From the NCBI GenBank assembly GCA_028691715.1, contig JAQUYR010000039.1, forward strand, positions 1 through 11,101: a stretch of DNA of 11,101 bases, in the 5' to 3' direction. The first letter of the stretch is position 1, and each line of letters begins with the position of its first letter. Shown piece by piece: positions 1 through 6,900 of the stretch. The position numbers and the translations under genes are program-made. The DNA comes from Bacilli bacterium. Lineage in GTDB: Bacteria > Bacillota_I > Bacilli_A > ML615J-28 > CAG-698. The notes beneath the pieces are model-generated. The model made no database searches. It was not told where the DNA came from and saw nothing but the letters and a program-made list of their open reading frames with translations.

Positions 1-2148
1 GGTGTTTCAACAAAAGAATACAGAGATAAAGATTGGGATAGTTATCGCAATTCAACAATCGGTTTTGTCTTTCAAAATTATAACCTTATTTCTCATTTAT
101 CGGTTCTAGATAATGTTGAGTTTGCTTTAACTCTTTCTGGGGTTAGTCGGGCTGAAAGAATCGCTAGGGCAAAAAAGGTTTTATCTGAGGTAGGTCTGGA
201 AGATCAACTTCACAAAAAACCTAATCAATTATCTGGTGGACAAATGCAAAGAGTTGCTATTGCTAGGGCAATGGTTAATAATCCAAGAATTATCCTAGCA
301 GATGAACCAACAGGCGCTCTAGACTCAAAAACAAGTATTCCTATCATGGAGATTTTGAAGAAAATAAGTGAGGATCGTCTGGTAATCATGGTAACTCACA
401 ATGTTGAGCTTGCTGAGGTTTATAGTGATCGTATTGTTAAGTTACTTGATGGAAAAGTTTTAGAGGATTCCCGGGTTTACAAAGAAGAAGCAGGAAAAGT
501 TCAAAACAGTAAACCTAAGAAAAAGGTATCGATGTCTTTTTTGACTGCTTTAAAGTCAAGTTTTAAGAATCTTGCCAGTAAGAAAGCAAGAACTATAATC
601 ACCGCAATTGCTGGAAGTATTGGAATTATTGGTATTGCTCTGGTATTAGCTTTAAGCTTTGGAATGACTTCCTATGTCAATACTATGCAAAGTGATACTC
701 TAGCAGGTTTCCCTCTAACAATCAGTAAAACAGTTAACATTACCAATGACATGTTTACAAGACCTAGGAGTGAATTAAATGATGCTACTGGAAATAGTGA
801 TACATCGCTTGATTTTCCTGATACTGATATCATCTATTCCTATGATTCAAGTGCTAATTCTCTAGCGCATACTAATCTGATCACTCAGGATTATCTTGAT
901 TATTTATTGGGACTAGACTCAACACTTTATAATTCTATTTCATATTCCCGAAATGTTGCTTTAAATGTTGTTGCTAAAACCAGTACTGGTGGCTATATAA
1001 AGGTCGAGGATGGTTCATCCAGTTCACCTTTCTCTATGTACTTTTCTAGTAGCTATTTTAATGAAATTCCTAATAGCCAGACTTTCATAGAGAGTCAGTA
1101 TGACTTGTTAGGAGAAAACTCAAAATATCCAACAGCATATGATGAGATTGTTTTAGTCGTTGATGAACAAAATCGTGTTGATATCGCTCTTCTTGATGCT
1201 TTTGGAATAAGTGTCAGCGATGAGTTCACAATTGATGACTTCATCGGTATGGAATTTTATGTCATCGGCAATAATGAATATTACACCCAAAATGGAGCAA
1301 TCTTTGTTGCCAGCACGAATTATCAATCAATGGCTGAGAGTAATCAGGCAATAGCGATAAAAATAGTCGGTGTGATGCGTGTTAAGGAAGAAGCTTCCAG
1401 TGAAGTTTTGACTAAAGGAATTGGTTACACTACTATGTTGACAGATAAAGTATTGGAAAAAGCTCAGGCTTCTGATATTGTATTAGCTCAAAAGCAGAAC
1501 CCAACAATAAATGTTCTATCAGGAATGGCCTTCAATGATTTGATTACTTATAAGAGTGTTATGCAAATAATCGGTGGAGATACACTTCCCTCAGGAATTC
1601 AGATTTATCCAGTTTCATTTGAGGCTAAGGATAAAATAAAAGAATATCTGGATGATTATAATGTTAATCTCGAAGAAGTCGATCAGATAATTTACTCCGA
1701 TTTAGCAGAAACCATATCTGGTGCTATATCTACTTTAATAAATACGATTACTCTTATTCTATCGGCTTTTGCAGCTATTTCTCTTGTTGTATCATCGATA
1801 ATGATTGGAATCATTACTTATGTTTCGGTAGTTGAAAGGACTAAAGAAATCGGTATTTTGAGGAGTATTGGTGCGAGAAAGAAAGATATCAGTCGTGTTT
1901 TCAACGCTGAAACAACAATTATTGGTTTCACAGCTGGTTTAATTGGAATAGTTATTTCCTTATTTTTGATAATTCCTATCAATGCTCTGATTGCTAATTC
2001 AATCGGAATTAATAGTTTTGCTAGTCTTCCAAGTTATTATGCCCTTGGTCTAATTGCGATTAGTATTGCTTTAACCTTTATAGCAGGATTAATCCCTAGT
2101 AAAATAGCAGCTAATAAAGATCCAGTTGTAGCCCTTAGAACAGAATAA
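1..2148 (+). CDS. ABC transporter ATPase fused to FtsX-like permease (5' end off the window)
   Basis: The reading frame is open from base 1 through a TAA at 2146-2148 (715 codons), so the first ATG at 244 lies inside the ATPase and is not the start. Numbering from the first codon in the window, the Q-loop Gln is Q25 (GFVFQNYNL), the signature LSGGQ is 77-81, Walker B is IILADE with D101 and E102, and the switch His is H133. Walker A would lie in the roughly 60 residues missing upstream. A first membrane helix spans about 199-221. A large extracytoplasmic domain fills about 222-570, then come three helices near 575-600, 640-662 and 678-700. The FtsX signature ERTKEIGILRSIGA and the terminal PVVALRTE are present. 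This is the MacB/YtrE mechanotransmission class, which in Firmicutes acts on peptides, lipids or lipoproteins at the outer membrane face. The substrate cannot be read from the sequence. The gene ends at a bidirectional terminator. Confidence 0.93.
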   Translation, partial: GVSTKEYRDKDWDSYRNSTIGFVFQNYNLISHLSVLDNVEFALTLSGVSRAERIARAKKVLSEVGLEDQLHKKPNQLSGGQMQRVAIARAMVNNPRIILADEPTGALDSKTSIPIMEILKKISEDRLVIMVTHNVELAEVYSDRIVKLLDGKVLEDSRVYKEEAGKVQNSKPKKKVSMSFLTALKSSFKNLASKKARTIITAIAGSIGIIGIALVLALSFGMTSYVNTMQSDTLAGFPLTISKTVNITNDMFTRPRSELNDATGNSDTSLDFPDTDIIYSYDSSANSLAHTNLITQDYLDYLLGLDSTLYNSISYSRNVALNVVAKTSTGGYIKVEDGSSSSPFSMYFSSSYFNEIPNSQTFIESQYDLLGENSKYPTAYDEIVLVVDEQNRVDIALLDAFGISVSDEFTIDDFIGMEFYVIGNNEYYTQNGAIFVASTNYQSMAESNQAIAIKIVGVMRVKEEASSEVLTKGIGYTTMLTDKVLEKAQASDIVLAQKQNPTINVLSGMAFNDLITYKSVMQIIGGDTLPSGIQIYPVSFEAKDKIKEYLDDYNVNLEEVDQIIYSDLAETISGAISTLINTITLILSAFAAISLVVSSIMIGIITYVSVVERTKEIGILRSIGARKKDISRVFNAETTIIGFTAGLIGIVISLFLIIPINALIANSIGINSFASLPSYYALGLIAISIALTFIAGLIPSKIAANKDPVVALRTE

Positions 2149-2153
2149 AATAA

Positions 2154-2183
2154 AAAGAGGTTGAGTTTAAACTCAATCTTTTT
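2154..2183. terminator. Bidirectional intrinsic terminator between convergent genes
   Basis: A 16-bp perfect palindrome (TTGAGTTTAAACTCAA, 2161-2176) is flanked by an A-rich run on the left and TTTTT on the right. Allowing G-U pairs, the stem extends to about 2154/2183. The T-tract serves the rightward transcript and the A-tract becomes a U-tract for the leftward one. It lies between the ABC/FtsX stop (2148) and the TetR stop (2182-2184), and overlaps the latter. Confidence 0.85.
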
Positions 2184-2739
2184 ATTTGATCAATCTTGAA
2201 ATTATATCATTTATTAGAATTCCAATCTCATCAAGAGTGATATTAATAGATCCTCTAAAATAATCAACCACAAGATTAATGGTACCATTGGTTATAAAAT
2301 CAATCTGGGCCATTCTTTTATTTGGTTCCTCAGAAAGAGCTTTTAAATTGATATCTTTGTTTATGTACTGATTACATATTCTTTTCAGTTTTTCGATAAA
2401 ATGAATGGGAAAATGAGAACTTAAAATCATCTTATATAAGGACTCATTTTCTTTTAACGTGGCAATGATTTTATCGATATAGGGAAGAAAGTCATCCTTA
2501 TGAGAAATGATGTATTCGTTGGTTGCTTTAATAATCACTGAAACAATTTCACTTTCAAATTCTTCAACAACATTGTAAATGTCATCATAATGACTATAAA
2601 AGGTGCTTTTTGATATATCAGCACGATCTATAATTTCTTTTACAGTTATTTTATTTAAGTCCTCTTTTTCTTTTAATAGCTCTGCAAAAGCTTCTCTTAT
2701 CATTTTTTTTGATCTGATGGAATTACGATATTCTGCCAT
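2182..2739 (-). CDS. TetR/AcrR-family transcriptional repressor
   Basis: This 185-residue protein has the usual TetR length. The N-terminal helix-turn-helix domain covers about residues 8-55. It includes ITVKEIIDRADISKSTFYSHY (helices 2-3 plus the conserved TFYSHY after the recognition helix). The remainder is an all-helical ligand-binding and dimerisation domain without a recognisable ligand signature. I chose the ATG at 2739 because GGAGG (about 5-6 nt upstream on the minus strand) fits it. A TTG ten codons earlier also opens the frame but has no ribosome site. The gene is divergent from the ABC operon starting at 2902 and is separated from it by 162 bp carrying two copies of a palindrome. 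By family precedent it represses the exporter operon and probably itself, with relief by a transported compound; that role is inferred. It stops inside the terminator shared with the convergent ABC/FtsX gene. Confidence 0.92.
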   Translation of the reverse strand: MAEYRNSIRSKKMIREAFAELLKEKEDLNKITVKEIIDRADISKSTFYSHYDDIYNVVEEFESEIVSVIIKATNEYIISHKDDFLPYIDKIIATLKENESLYKMILSSHFPIHFIEKLKRICNQYINKDINLKALSEEPNKRMAQIDFITNGTINLVVDYFRGSINITLDEIGILINDIISRLIK

Positions 2740-2774
2740 TTTAACCTCCAATAAAAGACTGATTTTCAATATTG

Positions 2775-2788
2775 GTATGAAATCATAC
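2775..2788. promoter_or_regulatory. Putative TetR operator O1
   Basis: GTATGAAATCATAC has perfect 6-bp inverted arms around a 2-bp centre. It lies in the TetR leader, about 35-48 nt downstream of the predicted leftward start. A near-copy sits at 2864-2877. Binding by the adjacent TetR protein is inferred from position, symmetry and recurrence. Confidence 0.6.
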
Positions 2789-2828
2789 GAAAACAGTAAA
2801 TTAGTTCTTTTAATTTTTCTTCTATTTC

Positions 2829-2857
2829 AGTATACTACAACAACTGATAAAAATCAA
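2829..2857 (-). promoter_or_regulatory. Leftward sigma-A-type promoter of the TetR gene
   Basis: On the minus strand TTGATT (2852-2857) and TATACT (2829-2834) are separated by exactly 17 bp. Transcription would start near 2822, giving a leader of about 80 nt before the ATG at 2739. The -10 lies within AGTATACT (2829-2836), which is palindromic and could also be read rightward. Confidence 0.7.
2831..2836 (+). promoter_or_regulatory. Possible -10 of the rightward ABC operon promoter
   Basis: TATACT on the plus strand would start transcription near 2843, about 59 nt before the ATG at 2902. The -35 position (2808-2813, TTTTAA) is a poor match, so the operon promoter is either weak or different from this one. 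It overlaps the leftward -10 almost completely. Confidence 0.3.
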
Positions 2858-2863
2858 ACCAAA

Positions 2864-2877
2864 GTATGAAAATATAC
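2864..2877. promoter_or_regulatory. Putative TetR operator O2
   Basis: GTATGAAAATATAC matches O1 at 12 of 14 positions and has the same spacing between its GTAT and ATAC arms. A further half-site GTATGAAA follows at 2882-2889, and the arms ATAC/GTAT around 2874-2885 offer an alternative overlapping register. The cluster ends just before the GGAGG of the first ABC gene, where a bound repressor could block transcription of the operon. Confidence 0.5.
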
Positions 2878-2901
2878 TAGTGTATGAAAAAGGAGGAAAA
2901 T

Positions 2902-3837
2902 ATGAACATAATTGAAGTTGAGCATTTGACTAAAGATTACGGCTACGAACGTGGTGTTTTTGATATTTCCTTTAGTGTAAAAAAAGGTGAAGTTTTTGGC
3001 TTCTTGGGCCCTAATGGTTCAGGAAAATCAACAACAATTCGTCATATTATGGGCTTTTCTAAACCTGATTCTGGAGAAATAAAAGTTTTTGGAAAAGATA
3101 CTTTTCAAAAATATTATGAAATACTAAACAAGATAGGATATATTCCTGGAGAGATTGCCCTTCCAGTTGGATTAACAGGCTGGGAATTCATCAAGATGAT
3201 CCAAGATCTTCAACATATCCATAATAATAAAATGCTAGAAAAAATGTTAAGTCTTTTTAAATTGGAGGATAAAGTCTTAAAGGAAGAGACCAAAAGAATG
3301 AGTTTAGGCGTTAAAAGAAAGTTGGCAATTGTCACAGCGTTTATGTCTGATCCAGAGGTATTGATTCTTGATGAACCCACAAGTGGACTTGATCCGGTTA
3401 TGCAAGAAGTTTTTATTAACTTTATAAAAGAGGAAAAAGCCAGAGGAAAAACCATTCTTTTATCAAGTCATATGTTCTCAGAAGTTGATGCTACTTGTGA
3501 TACTATCTCCATCATCAAGGATGGTAAAATAGTTTCAAAATTTGCCAGTGATGATTTGAAGCATGCTAAAAAGAAATTTTATGATTTATACTTTGCAAAA
3601 GAAGAAGAGTATCAAGATTTTTGTAATGATCAGAGAAAGGATAGTTTTATTACGATTATAAGCAGAGATGATTTCAAGAAAAATGTCTTCATCTCAACAA
3701 ATGATGAGGAAATTAATAAGGTAATTGCCTTCTTATCGAAATTTGATATTGATGAATTCTCCAATAAAAAAGAAACTTTGGAGGATTATTTTATGAAATT
3801 TTATAAAGAGGATAAGAATTTTGGAGGTGCTCTATAA
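2902..3837 (+). CDS. ABC transporter ATPase A of an ABC-2 exporter
   Basis: This 311-residue nucleotide-binding subunit powers the membrane protein encoded two genes downstream. Walker A is GPNGSGKST (36-44, K42), Walker B is VLILDEP (D157, E158) and the switch His is H190. The Q-loop position reads GYIPGE (around 80-84) without the usual Gln, and the signature is MSLGV (133-137) instead of LSGGQ. Residues beyond about 215 form a C-terminal extension typical of ABC-2 ATPases. I start at 2902 because AGGAGG at 2891-2896 sits 5 nt before that ATG. The in-frame ATG at 2884 would place that ribosome site inside the gene. The stop overlaps the next start by one base (TAATG), so translation is probably coupled. 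Repression by the divergent TetR protein is likely. Confidence 0.93.
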   Translation: MNIIEVEHLTKDYGYERGVFDISFSVKKGEVFGFLGPNGSGKSTTIRHIMGFSKPDSGEIKVFGKDTFQKYYEILNKIGYIPGEIALPVGLTGWEFIKMIQDLQHIHNNKMLEKMLSLFKLEDKVLKEETKRMSLGVKRKLAIVTAFMSDPEVLILDEPTSGLDPVMQEVFINFIKEEKARGKTILLSSHMFSEVDATCDTISIIKDGKIVSKFASDDLKHAKKKFYDLYFAKEEEYQDFCNDQRKDSFITIISRDDFKKNVFISTNDEEINKVIAFLSKFDIDEFSNKKETLEDYFMKFYKEDKNFGGAL

Positions 3838-4769
3838 TGGAAATCATTGAAATTAAGCATTTAACCAAGGATTATGGTGATAACCGAGGAATTTTTGATA
3901 TCAATCTTTCAATTCACAAGGGAGAAATGGTGGGATTTGTTGGGACAAACGGCTCAGGAAAGACTACCACAATCAGAAATATTATGGGTTTTTTGAAACC
4001 GACTAGTGGTCATGTATATGTCAAGGGTTTAGAGTCTTGGGAACAAGCTAGTGAAATCGCCAAAAGCATTGGTTATGTTCCTGGAGAGATTGCTTTTCCC
4101 GATTTACCTAGTGGTACTGTCTTTTTAAAGAGTCAAGCAGAATTCTTAAAAATGAAGGATATGGATTATGCTAATGAATTAATAGAAAAGTTGCAACTTG
4201 ATCCCCGGGCAAATCTGAAGAGGATGAGCAAAGGCATGAAACAAAAAACCGCTTTAGTTGCTGCTTTAATGAATAATGCTGATATCATAATTTTAGATGA
4301 ACCGACTACGGGGTTAGATCCCTTGATGCGAATTGCTTTTCTCGATATTATTAAAGAAGAGCATAAAAAAGGTAAGACTATTTTTATGAGTTCCCATATG
4401 TTTGAAGAGATGGAAGAGACTTGCGATCGGGTAGCTTTAATCAGCGATGGAAGAATTATCGATATTGCTGATATGAAGGAAATTAGAAATCGTGGTGTCA
4501 GGGAGTTTAAGATTGAATTCAAAAATCAAAGGGATTATCAAAACTTTTTAAATGAAGAGTTTGAAATAGTTAGAATACAAGAAAAATTTAATCAAATAAC
4601 TATTAGTGTGAAAAATGCTGATGTAAATAAAGTATTTAAACATTTAAAGGATTATGATGTTAAATTCATATCTGAAGTGAAATATACTTTGGAAAAACAC
4701 TTTAAGGAAATCATGATGAAGAATCTGGAAGTATCATCAACAGATGATGGAAAAAAGGAGGATAAATAA
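3837..4769 (+). CDS. ABC transporter ATPase B, paralogue of the preceding gene
   Basis: This 310-residue ATPase is clearly paralogous to the gene before it. The two align from residue 3 onward (IIE-[VI]-x-HLTKDYG) with Walker A at the same place (GTNGSGKTT, K42). Walker B is IIILDEP (D154, E155) and the switch His is H187. It also has PGE at the Q-loop (GYVPGE, about 79-84) and a degenerate signature MSKGM (130-134). GGAGG at 3823-3827 lies 9 nt before the ATG. The gene overlaps the previous stop by one base and is followed after 2 nt by the permease. Both ATPases keep the Walker B Glu and the His, so both look catalytically competent. The simplest inference is a heterodimer of A and B on one permease, but alternative homodimers are possible. 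Confidence 0.93.
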   Translation: MEIIEIKHLTKDYGDNRGIFDINLSIHKGEMVGFVGTNGSGKTTTIRNIMGFLKPTSGHVYVKGLESWEQASEIAKSIGYVPGEIAFPDLPSGTVFLKSQAEFLKMKDMDYANELIEKLQLDPRANLKRMSKGMKQKTALVAALMNNADIIILDEPTTGLDPLMRIAFLDIIKEEHKKGKTIFMSSHMFEEMEETCDRVALISDGRIIDIADMKEIRNRGVREFKIEFKNQRDYQNFLNEEFEIVRIQEKFNQITISVKNADVNKVFKHLKDYDVKFISEVKYTLEKHFKEIMMKNLEVSSTDDGKKEDK

Positions 4770-4771
4770 AT

Positions 4772-6658
4772 ATGTTTAGCAAAGCTTTGTTTAAACAATC
4801 ATGTAAGGCAAACGGATTGATGTGGGGAATAATCACTTTTGCTGTTTGCTTTATGCTTGCTTGTGTGATGTTAATAAGTGGTAGTGGCAATGTCAGCACA
4901 ATGAAAAATGCTGTCGAGAATACCATTATAATAGAAAACATTGATTCAGAACTGGAAAAGAGAGCTATTAATTATTTTACTTTATCCTTGGATGGAACAA
5001 AAGAATTTGACAGACTTTTCTTAAAGGGATTCAAAGAGAGTTTTATCCAAGAATATTACATCGCTTCAAACTATCAATCAAAAACTGATATTTGGTTGAA
5101 TGAATTACCAGATAAGACTGATTTTGAAAGAGTTGAAGACTACATGCTGGCTTTACAAAATTGGCAAACAAATATTCCTAGCACTGATAATAACAATGCT
5201 GCTAATTGTTACTTATACTATTTAAATATATGGCTTGAGAGCATGCCAAAGGAATCAGATTATGAAACCTCAGATAATTATAATGAAGCACTTAGTTACT
5301 GGAATACTCAAAAACCAACGGCGATAGCAGCTGCTTTTGTTGCTGTAACACAATATGATGTGGTTGATATCTATTCACAAGCAATCAGTAATCTTGAAAA
5401 CTATATAGGTGAACTGGCTAGCGCCATTGACCCATCATATATAAAGGGTACAGATGGTTACGATGAAATATATGCTGATATTATGTTTAGTATCAATCCA
5501 AATGGAGTGATGAATGCTACCTATGAATCGTTTGAATCGGGTTCAGCTATTGAAAGCTATGATGTTAGTAATTTGGTTTTAGCAATTAAACCTGAGGATA
5601 TGATTTCATGGCTTGAAAGTAGTAACAGTGATGATTTTAGTAATTATATAAACGATGAGGAAAGAGAGAATTATCGCCTTGAAAGAAGTAAATATTCATC
5701 ATCCATTTTTTTGGCTGGTAATATGACGACACTTACATCACAAGAGAAGATGATTGAAGCATTAGCTGAATACGGAGTAACCAAAGAAGTGTATGATTCT
5801 TTTGGATATACATATAACAGTATTAAACATACAGCAACAACAGCCATTTTATCCTACCAAGCAAGATATGAATATGAATTGACATTAATCGATAGTACGA
5901 ACCCTCTTTTAATTGCAAAACTAAAGGATTCACTAAAAGCTGACATTTGTAATAGCTTACTCGATTCCTTGCCAAAAGATGTATCCGATGGAATTCAAGA
6001 GATTGGACAAATGGATCTATATAGTCTGATTGTGGGGTCTGTTTTCTATAAAATAGCGGGATTATTACTACCAATCATTTTTATGATTATGGCAGCTAAT
6101 AATCTAATAGTAGGTCAGGTGGATAGTGGTTCAATGGCTTACATCTTATCAACTTCAACAAAAAGAAAGCAAGTTGTCTTTACTCAAGCATGTTATTTAG
6201 TAGGGTCACTGTTTATAATGTTTCTTTGTACAACAATTACTAGTTTTATATGTTTATCAATTGTTGATTTAAAATCTAGCAATTTAACTTATACAAAATT
6301 GCTATTGATAAATACAGGGGCTTTTTTGGTTCTATTCGCCATGTCAGGTATTAATTTCTTGTCTTCATGTTGGTTTGATCGAAGCAAACGCTCTATGGCA
6401 TTAGGTGGAGGCCTGAGCATGTTTTTCCTTGTAGCTACAATGCTTGGTCTGTTTGGGTCAAAAGTTATCCCAACAGTGGTGAGACTGGAAACCTTGAACA
6501 ATTTTAATTATGTATCGATAATCAGTTTCTTTGATGCTATTTCCATTATTGATGGAACAAAAGTATTTATCTGGAAATTTGCTGTTTTGTTGGGAATTGG
6601 AATTGCCGGTTATATTATCGGTTCTAAAAAGTTTGAAAGGAAGGATCTTCCGTTATAA
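4772..6658 (+). CDS. ABC-2-type exporter permease with a large duplicated-motif ectodomain
   Basis: This 628-residue membrane protein should form the channel used by the two upstream ATPases. One helix lies at about 15-37. An outside domain of roughly 380 residues follows (about 38-416), then five helices near 417-449, 470-497, 506-532, 541-562 and 597-616. The segment VGQVDSGSMAYILSTSTKRK (about 447-466) resembles the cytoplasmic coupling loop of Firmicutes ABC-2 permeases. Within the ectodomain, residues 107-136 and 153-182 are repeats of each other. They share IWL, P, D, E, Y, AL, W, T and P at matching positions, 12 identities in 30. GGAGG at 4757-4761 precedes the ATG by 10 nt. The substrate is unknown. 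The TetR partner suggests a toxic small molecule or peptide. Domain architecture supports export but does not prove direction. Confidence 0.88.
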   Translation: MFSKALFKQSCKANGLMWGIITFAVCFMLACVMLISGSGNVSTMKNAVENTIIIENIDSELEKRAINYFTLSLDGTKEFDRLFLKGFKESFIQEYYIASNYQSKTDIWLNELPDKTDFERVEDYMLALQNWQTNIPSTDNNNAANCYLYYLNIWLESMPKESDYETSDNYNEALSYWNTQKPTAIAAAFVAVTQYDVVDIYSQAISNLENYIGELASAIDPSYIKGTDGYDEIYADIMFSINPNGVMNATYESFESGSAIESYDVSNLVLAIKPEDMISWLESSNSDDFSNYINDEERENYRLERSKYSSSIFLAGNMTTLTSQEKMIEALAEYGVTKEVYDSFGYTYNSIKHTATTAILSYQARYEYELTLIDSTNPLLIAKLKDSLKADICNSLLDSLPKDVSDGIQEIGQMDLYSLIVGSVFYKIAGLLLPIIFMIMAANNLIVGQVDSGSMAYILSTSTKRKQVVFTQACYLVGSLFIMFLCTTITSFICLSIVDLKSSNLTYTKLLLINTGAFLVLFAMSGINFLSSCWFDRSKRSMALGGGLSMFFLVATMLGLFGSKVIPTVVRLETLNNFNYVSIISFFDAISIIDGTKVFIWKFAVLLGIGIAGYIIGSKKFERKDLPL

Positions 6659-6705
6659 AAATAAAGGCTAATTGTTCATTTTGAATGATTGGTCTTTTAT
6701 TTTTA
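6657..6705 (+). terminator. Strong intrinsic terminator of the ABC operon
   Basis: A long imperfect stem runs from the A-rich 6659-6667 through TTCA (6675-6678) to TGAA (6682-6685) and out to TTTTATTTTT at 6695-6704. It pairs almost continuously, with several G-U pairs and one bulge, and ends in a T-tract. It begins at the permease stop codon. Confidence 0.8.
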
Positions 6706-6766
6706 TCCTTTTTGTCATCAATTAATAATTATTATGTAATTGTTTTGTAAAAAATATAAAATACGA

Positions 6767-6795
6767 TTGACAGAAATCATTATAAAATGTATAAA
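6767..6795 (+). promoter_or_regulatory. Consensus promoter of the DUF1576 gene
   Basis: A perfect TTGACA at 6767-6772 is followed after 17 bp by TATAAA at 6790-6795. The start site would be near 6802, leaving a leader of about 100 nt before the ATG at 6901. This is the best canonical promoter in the window. The rest of the 242-nt spacer holds the preceding terminator and the structured leader; I see no small gene in it. Confidence 0.8.
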
Positions 6796-6864
6796 TTAAA
6801 ATAGATAGCATTAACATTTTAAAATTTCATACAATAAAATTTGCTAAAGAGCTTTAAATAGGCT

Positions 6865-6893
6865 CCTCACCACCAAACAGAAAGATGATGAGG
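6865..6893 (+). promoter_or_regulatory. Possible Shine-Dalgarno-sequestering hairpin in the leader
   Basis: CCTCACCACC (6865-6874) can pair with GATGATGAGG (6884-6893) at 8 of 10 positions around a 9-nt loop. The right arm includes TGAGG, the likely ribosome-binding site 7 nt before the ATG at 6901. Upstream, GAGC (6849-6852) and GCTC (6862-6865) could form a neighbouring stem. I do not recognise a known riboswitch class. This could be a translational on/off switch, an RNA-binding-protein site, or chance pairing. Confidence 0.4.
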
Positions 6894-6900
6894 TATAAGA

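Noticed and set aside
244..246. ATG as the start of the ABC/FtsX gene
   Set aside because: It falls inside the signature motif (LSGGQMQR); the frame is open to base 1 with a proper Q-loop upstream, so the gene continues off the window.
2740..2769. TTG start giving a TetR protein ten residues longer
   Set aside because: No ribosome site precedes it, whereas GGAGG fits the ATG at 2739, and the extra residues include that ribosome site.
2603..2869. Open frame on the plus strand over the TetR start and the divergent spacer
   Set aside because: It runs antisense to the TetR HTH region, has no ribosome site and covers the promoter and operator region; the protein is low-complexity Phe/Ser/Lys.
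2873..2878. Second TATACT as the operon's -10
   Set aside because: No -35 match at 16-18 bp, and transcription would start inside the ribosome-binding site.
2884..2901. Upstream ATG for the first ABC-2 ATPase gene
   Set aside because: AGGAGG at 2891-2896 is correctly spaced for the ATG at 2902 and would be coding if 2884 were used.
3210..3455. Minus-strand frame inside the first ABC-2 ATPase gene
   Set aside because: Shadow of a well-supported gene with conserved ABC motifs on the plus strand; similar shadows at 4166-4522, 4711-4941, 5823-6074, 6289-6501, 9080-9295 and 9182-9487 were dropped for the same reason.
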